Positions 28,973 to 38,016 of a stretch of DNA of 64,000 nt are shown piece after piece. The notes beneath the pieces are model-generated. The model was not told the origin of the DNA, did not search any database, and was given only the letters and a program-made list of their open reading frames with translations. Location of the stretch: NCBI RefSeq assembly GCF_902833225.1, contig NZ_CADFEI010000006.1, positions 1-64,000 of the forward strand, written 5' to 3'. The position numbers and the translations under genes were made by a program. Source of the stretch: Burkholderia sp. BCC1644 (GTDB taxonomy: Bacteria > Pseudomonadota > Gammaproteobacteria > Burkholderiales > Burkholderiaceae). The first letter of the stretch is position 1. Each line of letters starts with the position of its first letter.

Positions 28973-29913
28973 TCCTTGCGCTCCGCGTCGGACGCGTCGG
29001 CGACGGCCGGCACCGCAGCCGCCTTCGGCTTGCGCCCGAAGAAGCGCTTCAGCGCCGCGCCGCCGGCGAGCAGCGCGACCGCGCCGATCTTGAAGAACTT
29101 CACCGCGAACGCGCCGATCAGCGCGAGCAGGCCGAGCTTCTTCGCGCCGACGCCGACGATCAGCGCCGCGAGGCCGTACTCGGCAACGTGGTCGGTCGAC
29201 TTGTTGAAATCGGCATAGCGCTTGCCGTCGTTGAAACTGATGTTCGACAGCAGGTCGTCGGCCGATGCCTTGTATTTCGGCAGGTCGGCAAGCGTCGACG
29301 CCATCGTCAGCGACAGGTAGCCGTCGCGGCCCAGCACGAGCGTCCGGTAGTTCACGCCGTCATGCCCGGCATTCGGCGCCGCGCTCTTGTCGCGGATGAT
29401 CGCGGACCATACGAGCCGGTGCGTGGCCGCATCGTACGCGGGCGCCTTCGCCCAGCCGACCACCTCGGTTTCCGGCAGGCCGCGTTCCTTGCGCCTGGGG
29501 TTGTCTTCCTCGGTGCCGGACTGCAGGCTCTTCAGCAGTTCGTCGGGCTTCCAGTCCTTCGCGTCGTCGTCGCGGATATAGCCGCTCGGCTCGAACGACA
29601 CGACGGAAATCCAGTCGGCGTCGGGGTCGTCGGGCAGCACGAGGCCGACCAGCTTCGATTCGTCGATCGAGTTCCCCATCGAGCGCAGGTACCGGCCGGC
29701 TTCGGCAGCCGGCACGAACGACTCGCCGGCCTTCAGCTTCAGCACGGCTTCGTGTTTCACGTCGATGTCGGTCGGCCCTTTCACGACCGCTTCGTTGGCG
29801 GCCGCGGCAGCGGCCCTCATTTCCACCTGCGCAGCTTCGGTCTGCGCGTGACCGCTGGTCGCGGCGAGTGCGAGCGTCGCCACGCAGGCGAGCCGGACGG
29901 CAAGTTTTTTCAT
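28969..29913 (-). CDS. DUF2167 family membrane protein
   Basis: This 314-aa protein has a Sec signal peptide (MKKLAVRLACVATLALAATSGHAQ), an extracytoplasmic domain typical of DUF2167 (VLPDDPDADWISVVSFEPSGYIRDDDAKDWKPDELL, GWAKAPAYDAATHRLVWS, NYRTLVLGRDGYLSLT), and two C-terminal hydrophobic segments (LAALIVGVGAKKLGLLALIGAFAVKFFKIGAVALL). Function is unknown. ATG at 29913 follows AGGGGAATCCAACA. Coupling to the M50 peptidase downstream suggests that it may be its substrate, partner or membrane anchor; this is inference. Confidence 0.83.
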   Translation of the reverse strand: MKKLAVRLACVATLALAATSGHAQTEAAQVEMRAAAAAANEAVVKGPTDIDVKHEAVLKLKAGESFVPAAEAGRYLRSMGNSIDESKLVGLVLPDDPDADWISVVSFEPSGYIRDDDAKDWKPDELLKSLQSGTEEDNPRRKERGLPETEVVGWAKAPAYDAATHRLVWSAIIRDKSAAPNAGHDGVNYRTLVLGRDGYLSLTMASTLADLPKYKASADDLLSNISFNDGKRYADFNKSTDHVAEYGLAALIVGVGAKKLGLLALIGAFAVKFFKIGAVALLAGGAALKRFFGRKPKAAAVPAVADASDAERKE

Positions 29914-30058
29914 TGTTGGATTCCCCTGGAATGCCTTGTCGTAAATATGCACGGCGTCGGCCCATGCGCTTTCAATCGCGGGTCCGGCGTCGTCTCTCAG
30001 TTGGCACGGGGGCTATGGTAACGCAGCGCCGCGATACGCCCGGGAAGCGGCACGATGC

Positions 30059-30073
30059 TTACCTGGCAGGTAA
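30059..30073. promoter_or_regulatory. Perfect 15-bp palindrome, probable operator of the MmyB-type regulator
   Basis: TTACCTG-G-CAGGTAA is a perfect dyad 37 bases upstream of the regulator start. Its position suggests autoregulation. Confidence 0.65.
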
Positions 30074-30109
30074 TGCCCAAGGTGCGCGAGATTGCCTATC
30101 ATCAGCGTC

Positions 30110-30958
30110 ATGAACTCGACCGCCGCCGTCCATTCGCCCTCCCCGTCCGCCAGCCGCGCGTCCGGCATCGGCCCGCTGCTGCGCACGTGGCGCCAGCGCC
30201 GGCGCCTGAGCCAGATGGCGCTCGCACTCGACGCGGAAGTCTCCGCGCGTCACCTGAGCTTCGTCGAATCGGGCCGCGCGCAGCCCAGCCGCGAGATGGT
30301 GCTGCATCTTGCGGAGCGCCTCGACGTGCCGCTGCGCGAACGCAACGCGCTGCTCGTCGCGGCCGGCTTCGCGCCGCTGTTTCGCGAACGGCCGTTTTCG
30401 GATCCTCAGCTCGACGCCGCGCGCCACGCGGTCGAAGCCGTGCTGCGCGGCCACGAGCCGTACCCGGCGCTCGCGGTCGACCGTCACTGGACGCTGCTCG
30501 CCGCGAACCGGATGCTCGGCGCGCTGGTCGCGCAGGCCGATCCGGCGCTGCTGCAGCCGCCCGTCAACGTGCTGCGGCTGAGCCTGCATCCGGATGGAAT
30601 CGCGTCGCAGATCGTCAACTGGCATGAATGGCGCACGCATATCCTGCATCGGCTGCAGCGGCAGATCGATGCAAGCGGCGACCGCACGCTGCATGCGCTG
30701 CGCGACGAACTGGCCGCCTATCCGGCGCCGGCCGGGCAGCCCGACGACCCGCCGGCGCGCGCCGACTTCGCGGATATCGCCGTGCCGCTGCGGCTGCGCA
30801 CGGCGGCCGGCGAGCTGACGTTCTTCAGCACGACGACCGTGTTCGGCACGCCGGTCGACGTGACACTGTCGGAACTCGCGATCGAGGCATTCTTTCCGGC
30901 TAATCCGGAGACGGTCGATGCGATGCGCGCACTGGCAGACGCATTGCCGGTGCAGTAA
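30110..30958 (+). CDS. Helix-turn-helix regulator with MmyB-like ligand-binding domain
   Basis: This 282-aa protein has an N-terminal XRE helix-turn-helix (LLRTWRQRRRLSQMALALDAEVSARHLSFVESGRAQPSREMVLHLAERLDVPLRERNALLVAAGF). A PAS-like MmyB domain follows (ALAVDRHWTLLAANRMLGALV, NVLRLSLHPDGIASQIVNWHEWR, FFSTTTVFGTPVDVTLSELAIEAFFPA). The MmyB domain is thought to bind fatty acids or related ligands. Start MNSTAAVHSP at 30110, or six codons earlier. No obvious target gene is adjacent, so autoregulation or distant targets are likely. Confidence 0.88.
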   Translation: MNSTAAVHSPSPSASRASGIGPLLRTWRQRRRLSQMALALDAEVSARHLSFVESGRAQPSREMVLHLAERLDVPLRERNALLVAAGFAPLFRERPFSDPQLDAARHAVEAVLRGHEPYPALAVDRHWTLLAANRMLGALVAQADPALLQPPVNVLRLSLHPDGIASQIVNWHEWRTHILHRLQRQIDASGDRTLHALRDELAAYPAPAGQPDDPPARADFADIAVPLRLRTAAGELTFFSTTTVFGTPVDVTLSELAIEAFFPANPETVDAMRALADALPVQ

Positions 30959-31010
30959 CGCATGCTGTCGGCGCCATCGCGCCGGCGGCACGCGTACGAG
31001 TTAACGCCGA

Positions 31011-31640
31011 TCATCGGCGCTCGAGCGCCAGCTTCACGCCGAGCCCCAGCAGGACCACGCCGCTGACGCGATGCATGCGCGTCAGGATGCGCGGGTTGCG
31101 GCGGATCGACGCCGACAGCAGGCCGGCGAACAACGCGACGGGCCCCTTGACGAGAAACGTCAGGCCGGCAAACGTCGCGCCCAGCACGAACAGCGACAGC
31201 ATCGGATGCGCGGCGCCCGCCGGCACGAATTGCGGCAGGAACGCCAGATAGAAGAGCGCGACCTTCGGATTCGACACGTTGGACAGTGCGCCTTGTGCAA
31301 ACGTGCGAAGCCGCGATGGCGGCGCGCCGTCGCTGCCGCTCGCGAGCGTCAGCTCACCCGACGAACGCAGCAATGTGATGCCGAGGTACAACAGGTACAG
31401 CGCGCCGATCACCTTCAGCGCCGTAAACAGCCATTCGGATGCCTGAAGAAGTGCGCCCAGCCCGAGCGTCGCGAGCATCGTATGCACAAGCAGCCCGACG
31501 CTGACGCCCGCGGCCGTCACGAGGCCCGCGCGCGTGCCGCCGGACAGCGTGCGCGACATCACGAGAACCATGTCCTGGCCCGGCGTGACGATGATCAGAA
31601 GCGACGTTGCGATGAACGGCAGCCAGGATAGATGCGACAT
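31011..31640 (-). CDS. LysE family amino-acid/metabolite exporter
   Basis: This 209-aa inner-membrane protein has about six helices and the LysE/RhtB motifs LIIVTPGQDMVLVMSRTLSGGTRAGLVTAAGVSVGLLVH, KVIGALYLLYLGITLLRS and GALSNVSNPKVALFYLAFLPQFV. It exports amino acids or homoserine-type metabolites. The divergent Lrp-type regulator 155 bases away is the classic arrangement for control by intracellular amino-acid level. Confidence 0.9.
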   Translation of the reverse strand: MSHLSWLPFIATSLLIIVTPGQDMVLVMSRTLSGGTRAGLVTAAGVSVGLLVHTMLATLGLGALLQASEWLFTALKVIGALYLLYLGITLLRSSGELTLASGSDGAPPSRLRTFAQGALSNVSNPKVALFYLAFLPQFVPAGAAHPMLSLFVLGATFAGLTFLVKGPVALFAGLLSASIRRNPRILTRMHRVSGVVLLGLGVKLALERR

Positions 31641-31795
31641 GGGATAGCTCCTGAACGGGATGGCCGACGGGCGGGAATCGCCCGGCCGGTCGTCAGATTA
31701 TCGGCGTCCTTCCGTGGAGATTGGATGCGTATTTGGCTATTTAAGACAGTCGACTTGGAGCTATTCTCTAGTCTTCACGATTTCGGTAGTCAAAA
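31641..31795. promoter_or_regulatory. Divergent lysE/lrp control region
   Basis: This 155-base spacer is A/T-rich toward the regulator start (31735-31790). It is the expected site for Lrp-type binding; no clean palindrome is visible. Confidence 0.5.
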
Positions 31796-32260
31796 ATGTC
31801 AACCAAACTGGACGCGATCGACCGGCAGATTCTGCGTGCATTACAACGGAATTCGAATCAGACGAATGCGGAACTCGCGCAACAGGCCGGACTGTCGGCC
31901 ACGCCCTGCCTGCGCCGCGTGCATCTGCTCGAGGAACAGGGCGTGATCGACGCTTATGTCGCGCTGCTGAATCCCGCCGCCGTCGACCTGCGATTCACCG
32001 CGTTCGTGCGCGTCACGCTGGAGCGCCAGGACAAGACGACGGTCGAACGCTTCGCGCGCGAGATGGAGCAGGCGCCCGAAGTGCTCGAATGCCATCTGAT
32101 GGCCGGCAGCTACGACTATCTGCTGCGCGTGATCGCGCGGGATCTCGACGACTACCAACGCTTCCAGATGGAGACGCTCACGCAGATCGAAGGCGTCCGC
32201 AACGTCGAGACCGAGATTCCGCTGAAGCGTATCAAGCAGACGGTTCGCCTGCCGATCTAG
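31796..32260 (+). CDS. Lrp/AsnC family transcriptional regulator
   Basis: This 154-aa protein has the AsnC helix-turn-helix (KLDAIDRQILRALQRNSNQTNAELAQQAGLSATPCLRRVHLLEEQGVI) and the RAM effector domain (AFVRVTLERQDKTTVERFAREMEQAPEVLECHLMAGSYDYLLRVIARDLDDYQRF). It probably controls the divergent LysE exporter in response to an amino acid. Its TAG stop (32258-32260) overlaps the TAG stop of the convergent dihydroorotase gene (32257-32259, minus), so the two genes share termination bases. Confidence 0.9.
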   Translation: MSTKLDAIDRQILRALQRNSNQTNAELAQQAGLSATPCLRRVHLLEEQGVIDAYVALLNPAAVDLRFTAFVRVTLERQDKTTVERFAREMEQAPEVLECHLMAGSYDYLLRVIARDLDDYQRFQMETLTQIEGVRNVETEIPLKRIKQTVRLPI

Positions 32261-33627
32261 GTGTCGAGGAAGGTCACGGCCTCCCCGGCCGGCTGCCCGT
32301 TCAACGCACCGTCGCGCACGACGACCTGCCCGCGCACGACCGTATGCACCGGCCACCCCGTGACCGTGCACCCGTCGTAAGGCGTCCAGCCGCTCACGCT
32401 GGCGATCCACTCGTCGCGGATGATCCGCTGCGCGCGCAGGTCGACGATGCTGAAATCGGCGTCGTAGCCGGCCGCGATGCGCCCCTTCCCTTCGATGCCG
32501 AAAATGCGCGCGGGACCGGCGCTGGTGAGGTCGACCAGCCGTTCGAGGCTCAGGCGGCCCGCATGCAAGTGGTCGAGCATCAGCGGCAACAGCGTCTGCA
32601 CGCCGGTCATCCCGCTCGGCGACTGCGGATACGGGCGGCGCTTTTCGTCGCGTGTATGCGGCGCGTGATCGCTGCCGATCACATCGACCACGCCGTTGCG
32701 GACAGCCTGCCACAGCGCCTCCCGATGATGCCGGTCGCGCACGGGCGGATTCATCTGCGCGAACGTGCCGAGCCGCTCGTAGCAATCGGGCGCATGCAGG
32801 CTCAGGTGATGCGGCGTAACCTCGACCGTCACGCGCCGCCGGTGCCGTTGCAGAAACGCCATCTCGTCCGCCGTGGATACATGCAGCACGTGCAATCGGC
32901 GGCCGGTCTCGGCAGCGAGCCCGACGATGCGCCGCGTCGCGGCCAGCGCGCTTTCCTCGTCGCGCCAGCGCGGATGGTCGCGCACGTCGCCGCTCGCTTC
33001 CACGATCGCCTTGCGTTCGCGCAGCCGCGCCTCGTCCTCCGCGTGCACGGCCATGCGCCGCCGCCCGCTGCGCAGGATCCGGCGCAACACGGTTTCGTCG
33101 TCGGCCAGCAGATCGCCGAACGAACTCCCCATGAAGACCTTCACGCCCGCGCAGCCGGGCAGGCGCTCGAGCGCCGGCAGCCGTTCGGCGTTCACGGCCG
33201 AGCCGCCGATGTAGAACGCGTAGTCGCACCACGCGCGGCCGCGCGCGAGAACCAGCTTCGCCTGCAGATCCTGCCCGCTCAGCGTCAGCGGATGCGTGTT
33301 GGGCATCTCGAAGATCGTCGTGACGCCGCCGAGCACCGCGCCGCGCGTGCCGGCCTCGATGGTCTCCTTGTGCGTCAGCCCCGGTTCGCGAAAATGCACC
33401 TGGCTGTCGATCACGCCCGGCAGCACATGCAATCCGCCGGCGTCGAGCACGAGGTCGGCGCTCCAGGCGCCCTGCAATACACCCAGCGCGACCACGCGGC
33501 CCGCCGCGCACGCGACGTCGATCCGTTCTGCGCCGTTGGGCGTCATCACCGTGCCGCCCTGCACGAGCAGGTCGACGTGGCGTCGCGTCGGCGCGCCGGT
33601 TGCTTCACGCCCGCTCCACTCGCCCAT
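32257..33627 (-). CDS. pyrC: Dihydroorotase-like amidohydrolase of the zinc-limitation operon
   Basis: This 456-aa cyclic amidohydrolase is the last gene of the COG0523/folE2 operon. It retains the probable carbamylated Lys163 (GVKVFMGSSFG), His195 (AVHAEDE), His249 (LHVLHVS) and Asp320 (GSDHAPH). The usual first metal motif HxH is QVH here (Gln76, His78 in DSQVHFREP), seen in one dihydroorotase subgroup. This may mean altered or single-metal binding, fitting an enzyme made under zinc shortage. It likely backs up the main dihydroorotase of pyrimidine synthesis. Start at 33627; four-base gap to the preceding gene. Confidence 0.85.
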   Translation of the reverse strand: MGEWSGREATGAPTRRHVDLLVQGGTVMTPNGAERIDVACAAGRVVALGVLQGAWSADLVLDAGGLHVLPGVIDSQVHFREPGLTHKETIEAGTRGAVLGGVTTIFEMPNTHPLTLSGQDLQAKLVLARGRAWCDYAFYIGGSAVNAERLPALERLPGCAGVKVFMGSSFGDLLADDETVLRRILRSGRRRMAVHAEDEARLRERKAIVEASGDVRDHPRWRDEESALAATRRIVGLAAETGRRLHVLHVSTADEMAFLQRHRRRVTVEVTPHHLSLHAPDCYERLGTFAQMNPPVRDRHHREALWQAVRNGVVDVIGSDHAPHTRDEKRRPYPQSPSGMTGVQTLLPLMLDHLHAGRLSLERLVDLTSAGPARIFGIEGKGRIAAGYDADFSIVDLRAQRIIRDEWIASVSGWTPYDGCTVTGWPVHTVVRGQVVVRDGALNGQPAGEAVTFLDT

Positions 33628-33630
33628 GAC

Positions 33631-34191
33631 TCAGAACTCGTTCTGGATGTGTTTGTAGCCGAGCACCAGCGCATTGTTCGTGCGCGCGACGTCCTCGGAG
33701 AAATCGCTCGCGTCGGCCGTTACCTGCGGCAACGCGGCGAGGTCGGTTTCCGGCCCGATGCGTTCGGTCGAACGCACGTAGAAGCCCGGCGGCAGGTGAC
33801 AACCGTCGACGACCGCGTTGTAGCGCACGACGCAGCCGTCGTCGATCGTGCAGTTGAACAGCACGCTGTTGAACCCGACGAACACGCCGTCGCCGACCTT
33901 GCACGGCCCGTGGACGATCGCGCGGTGCGCGATCGACGTGTGCCGGCCGATCGTCACGCTCGCACCCGACTTCGAATGGATCACGACGCCGTCCTGGATG
34001 TTCGAATGCGCGCCGATCACGATCGGCGCGATCTGGCCGTCGGCATCCGTTTCGTCGGCGCGGATCACCGCGTACGGACCGATGAACACGTTCTCCTCGA
34101 CGATCACGAGCCCGCACAGGATGGCGGTCGGGTCGACGAACGCGTTCGGATGAATCTGCGGCAGGTCGCCGCGCGGGTTCTTTCGGATCAT
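33631..34191 (-). CDS. Gamma-class carbonic anhydrase family protein
   Basis: This 186-aa left-handed beta-helix (hexapeptide repeat) protein shows repeating I/V/L-G-x-x triplets: ILCGLVIVEENVFIGPYAVIRADE, IVIGAHSNIQDGVVIHSKSG, VTIGRHTSIAHRAIVHGPCKVGDGVFVGFNSVLFNCTID. His residues at VVIHS, IAHRAIVHG match the gamma-CA metal ligands, which can be Fe, Co or Zn. Genes of this type recur in COG0523/folE2 operons and are thought to replace zinc-dependent beta-carbonic anhydrase. It overlaps the queD-like gene as ATGA. Confidence 0.87.
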   Translation of the reverse strand: MIRKNPRGDLPQIHPNAFVDPTAILCGLVIVEENVFIGPYAVIRADETDADGQIAPIVIGAHSNIQDGVVIHSKSGASVTIGRHTSIAHRAIVHGPCKVGDGVFVGFNSVLFNCTIDDGCVVRYNAVVDGCHLPPGFYVRSTERIGPETDLAALPQVTADASDFSEDVARTNNALVLGYKHIQNEF

Positions 34192-34769
34192 GAGGATTCC
34201 TGCTGGGAAAGGAGATGACCGCGCTTGAGCCGCTCGAACAGGCCCGGATCGCGCCACTGCGCGGCGATGGCCGGTGCGAACACGATCGCATCGAGGTCGA
34301 TGCGGCCCATGCGCGGATTGAAGGCATCGTCGCGAAAGCACTGCGCGTAGCCGGTCTCGGTCTCGTGCACGATGACCGAATGCAGCCGCACGTCGGCTTC
34401 GCCGTTCGACATGCGTGTGCCGGACAACGCCGCGTCGACGAGACGAAAGAACACGCGCGAGAACTGTTCGGCGCTCGGCGACACGGGCAGCAACACCCAG
34501 CGTTCGGAATGGCGGCGCATGCTCTCGACGTAGCGCGGATCGTCATCCGACCACAGCGTCACCGCATGGTCGAACGCATCGATCAGGTCGCGCACGTCGC
34601 CCTTGAGCAGTCCGAAGTCGTAGATCATCTGCCCGTGATCCAGCGCATGCGCCTCGAGCAGCAGCTCGACGCGGTACGAATGGCCGTGGATCGAATGCGA
34701 GCAGCGCCGCGTGCTGCAGCCGCGCACGACGTGCGCGTTCTCGAACCGGAACAGCTTGCGGATCAGCAT
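34188..34769 (-). CDS. 6-pyruvoyl/6-carboxytetrahydropterin synthase-like protein (QueD family)
   Basis: This 193-aa T-fold protein retains the three zinc His: [10 protein letters not shown] and [12 protein letters not shown]. The catalytic Cys region reads [14 protein letters not shown], so the nearest Cys is five residues before HGH rather than the canonical four (CxxxHGH); another Cys lies five further back. It also has [21 protein letters not shown] and ETETGYAQC. Longer than canonical QueD (about 120-160 aa) and linked to folE2, it resembles the QueD paralogue found in zinc-responsive clusters. Start MLIRKLFRF at 34769 overlaps the folE2 end by seven bases. Confidence 0.83.
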   Translation of the reverse strand: MLIRKLFRFENAHVVRGCSTRRCSHSIHGHSYRVELLLEAHALDHGQMIYDFGLLKGDVRDLIDAFDHAVTLWSDDDPRYVESMRRHSERWVLLPVSPSAEQFSRVFFRLVDAALSGTRMSNGEADVRLHSVIVHETETGYAQCFRDDAFNPRMGRIDLDAIVFAPAIAAQWRDPGLFERLKRGHLLSQQESS

Positions 34770-35683
34770 GCGTCGGCGCCTTCGGGAACCGGCGCGGCCC
34801 AGGCGACCGCATCGTGCGGATGCAGGCTTTCCAGGTGGCGCACGCGGATGCGCGGGCTCGCATGATGCCCTTCCAGCGCGGCCTGCACGCGGCGCGCGGC
34901 ATCTTCGACGAACATCAGGTTTCCGCCGTTCAGCACCGCGAACGCCTGTTCGTCCGCGCGCTTGACGGCAGTCTGCACCGGCGTGCCGAGCGCGTGCTCG
35001 ACACGATCGATCAGGTCGATCAGCCCCAGCGTCGCGCCATTGGCGGGCAACGCCACACTGACGACGGCTTCGCTGCGCTGGCTGTGCGGCGTGGCGGCCG
35101 TTCCATGCTGTTTCAGCCATGCGGCAACCGCCGCCGGCTCCACGCGATCCTCGCTGCCGAACGCCGTCAGGAACGCCTGTTCGACCCAGTGCCGCGACAG
35201 CGCGGCCGAGCACGGGCACGTCGACGAATAGGCAACCGTGACCTGCGCGCGCAGCTCGAACGCTTCGCCGGCCAGCGTCGCATCAATCCGAACCGGATAC
35301 GCTTTCCACCCGGCCAGCCCCTCGGTGACGAGCGCCGGGCGGCGGGCCAGCAGGTCGAAGCGCAGCCGCACGCGTGCGCTGCGCGTGTCGCAATCGCGAT
35401 GGCTGTCGACCATCGCGCGCAGCACGCGCCGCAGGCCGGCCGGCGACAACGCTTCGCCGTCGGCGAGCCAGTCGAGCAGCCAGTACAGACGCGACATGTG
35501 AATGCCCTTCACATGCGGCGCAGGCAGATCGACCTGCACGTCGGCGCGCGCATGCACGTCGCGCCGGCAGCCGGGCTCGGCCACCACGACGGGCAAGTCG
35601 ATGCCCTGCATGCCGACCCAGTCGAGCGGGCGTCGGCCCGGCGCGGCATCGGTCAGGGATACATCGGGAAGGGGGGCATTCAT
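34763..35683 (-). CDS. folE2: GTP cyclohydrolase FolE2 (type IB)
   Basis: This 306-aa enzyme makes dihydroneopterin triphosphate from GTP, using metals other than zinc, and substitutes for FolE when zinc is scarce. Family motifs are [44 protein letters not shown], the catalytic Cys in [24 protein letters not shown] and [24 protein letters not shown]. The start MNAPLPDVS at 35683 is preferred; an in-frame ATG ten codons earlier is not conserved. It follows the COG0523 gene by 60 bases. Confidence 0.94.
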   Translation of the reverse strand: MNAPLPDVSLTDAAPGRRPLDWVGMQGIDLPVVVAEPGCRRDVHARADVQVDLPAPHVKGIHMSRLYWLLDWLADGEALSPAGLRRVLRAMVDSHRDCDTRSARVRLRFDLLARRPALVTEGLAGWKAYPVRIDATLAGEAFELRAQVTVAYSSTCPCSAALSRHWVEQAFLTAFGSEDRVEPAAVAAWLKQHGTAATPHSQRSEAVVSVALPANGATLGLIDLIDRVEHALGTPVQTAVKRADEQAFAVLNGGNLMFVEDAARRVQAALEGHHASPRIRVRHLESLHPHDAVAWAAPVPEGADAC

Positions 35684-35743
35684 GCTCGGAATCCGGTGGC
35701 GCGCCGTCTCCATCCGGATCGATGCAGGAAGCGCGCGTTCAGG

Positions 35744-36952
<1,209 letters not shown>

Positions 36953-36983
36953 CGGGCGATTCCGGAAGAAGACGTTGAGGAGC

Positions 36984-37022
36984 GAATGATATATTGTATC
37001 GCAACGATATAACATATCATTC
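36984..37022. promoter_or_regulatory. 39-bp imperfect palindrome, candidate double Zur box
   Basis: The sequence reads GAATGATAT at both outer ends in inverted orientation, with inner half-sites ATTGTATCG and CGATATAAC around CAA. Only two base pairs mismatch over the arms. Each half holds its own dyad of the form GATATrTTATATC, so two adjacent regulator dimers could bind. It is an A/T island directly upstream of the zinc-economy operon. Confidence 0.7.
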
Positions 37023-37184
37023 TGGACGTCCAGCACGCCGGTTGCACGGTGCGCGATTCATGACCCCGTCGGGCGCCGATTCGCCGCGAACGGAAGGCGG
37101 CCGCGGCGCCGCGCATGTCATGCCGAATGAAAGGTGTGCTTGATAAGCTCGGCGGCGAGACCGCTGGCTTGCCCACACCCGACC

Positions 37185-37994
37185 ATGAAAAACAAAAACC
37201 TTGCAGTGTTGTCACTCTGCGCGGTGCTGCCCGGCATCGCGCTCGCCCAATCGATCGCGGCCCCGGCGCTGAAGCCGGGCGATACCTGGACCTACATCAA
37301 CACCGTCGAAATCGGCCCGAACGGCTGGCGCCAGACGCGCGACCAGATTTCCGTGCAGCGCACCACGTCCGACCACATCTATGTCGAAACGCAGCAAAGC
37401 GGCGCGACGCAGGCGCCGCGCGAACTGGTCGTCGATTCGGACTGGAGCCGTTCGCGCAGCGTCAACGGCACCGAAACCGTCGTGAACCGCCCGCTGGCGT
37501 TTCCGCTGACGGTCGGCAAGACCTGGACGATCAAGTACAGCGAAGCACACCCGAATCCGCAGCATGCGTCGGAAACGTACGACACGCATTACAAGGTCGT
37601 CGGCCCCGATACCGTCACCGTGACGGGCGGCAAGTTCGACGCGATCAAGATCGAGGCCGAAGGCACGTGGAAGGCGCAAGCCGCGCCGGGACAGTCGATC
37701 ACGTCCGGCGTATCCCGCAACGCGGGCGGGTCGACGATCGTGATGCAGAGCCGCAACAACGGCACGGCGGAACAGACCGGCAAGACCTACAAGGCGTTCT
37801 GGTACGTGCCGGCGGTGGGCCGCTGGGTCAAGTCGGTCGAGGAATACTACGACACGAACGGCGTGCGGACGGCGCGCTATTCGAACGAACTGGCGTCGTA
37901 CAAGCGTGCCGGCACCGACACCGGCACGCCGTTGGCCGCCGCGCCCGCACACGCCTCCGCACCGCTGGAAGGCCCGCCTCCCGGCGATCAATGA
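37185..37994 (+). CDS. Secreted protein of unknown function, 269 aa
   Basis: A signal peptide (NKNLAVLSLCAVLPGIALA) is followed by ALKPGDTWTYINTVEIGPNGWRQTRDQISVQR, PLAFPLTVGKTWTIKYSEAH, KVVGPDTVTVTGGKFDAIKIEAEGTW and FWYVPAVGRWVKSVEEYYD. These repeated beta-strand phrases resemble periplasmic/outer-membrane proteins of the DUF3108-like type, but I cannot assign a family. The C-terminus is Pro/Ala-rich. It is divergent from the zinc operon (163 bases past the palindrome), so it could share that control; no further link is visible. Confidence 0.75.
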   Translation: MKNKNLAVLSLCAVLPGIALAQSIAAPALKPGDTWTYINTVEIGPNGWRQTRDQISVQRTTSDHIYVETQQSGATQAPRELVVDSDWSRSRSVNGTETVVNRPLAFPLTVGKTWTIKYSEAHPNPQHASETYDTHYKVVGPDTVTVTGGKFDAIKIEAEGTWKAQAAPGQSITSGVSRNAGGSTIVMQSRNNGTAEQTGKTYKAFWYVPAVGRWVKSVEEYYDTNGVRTARYSNELASYKRAGTDTGTPLAAAPAHASAPLEGPPPGDQ

Positions 37995-38016
37995 CGCAGA
38001 CGGCGCGCGCGCCCAC

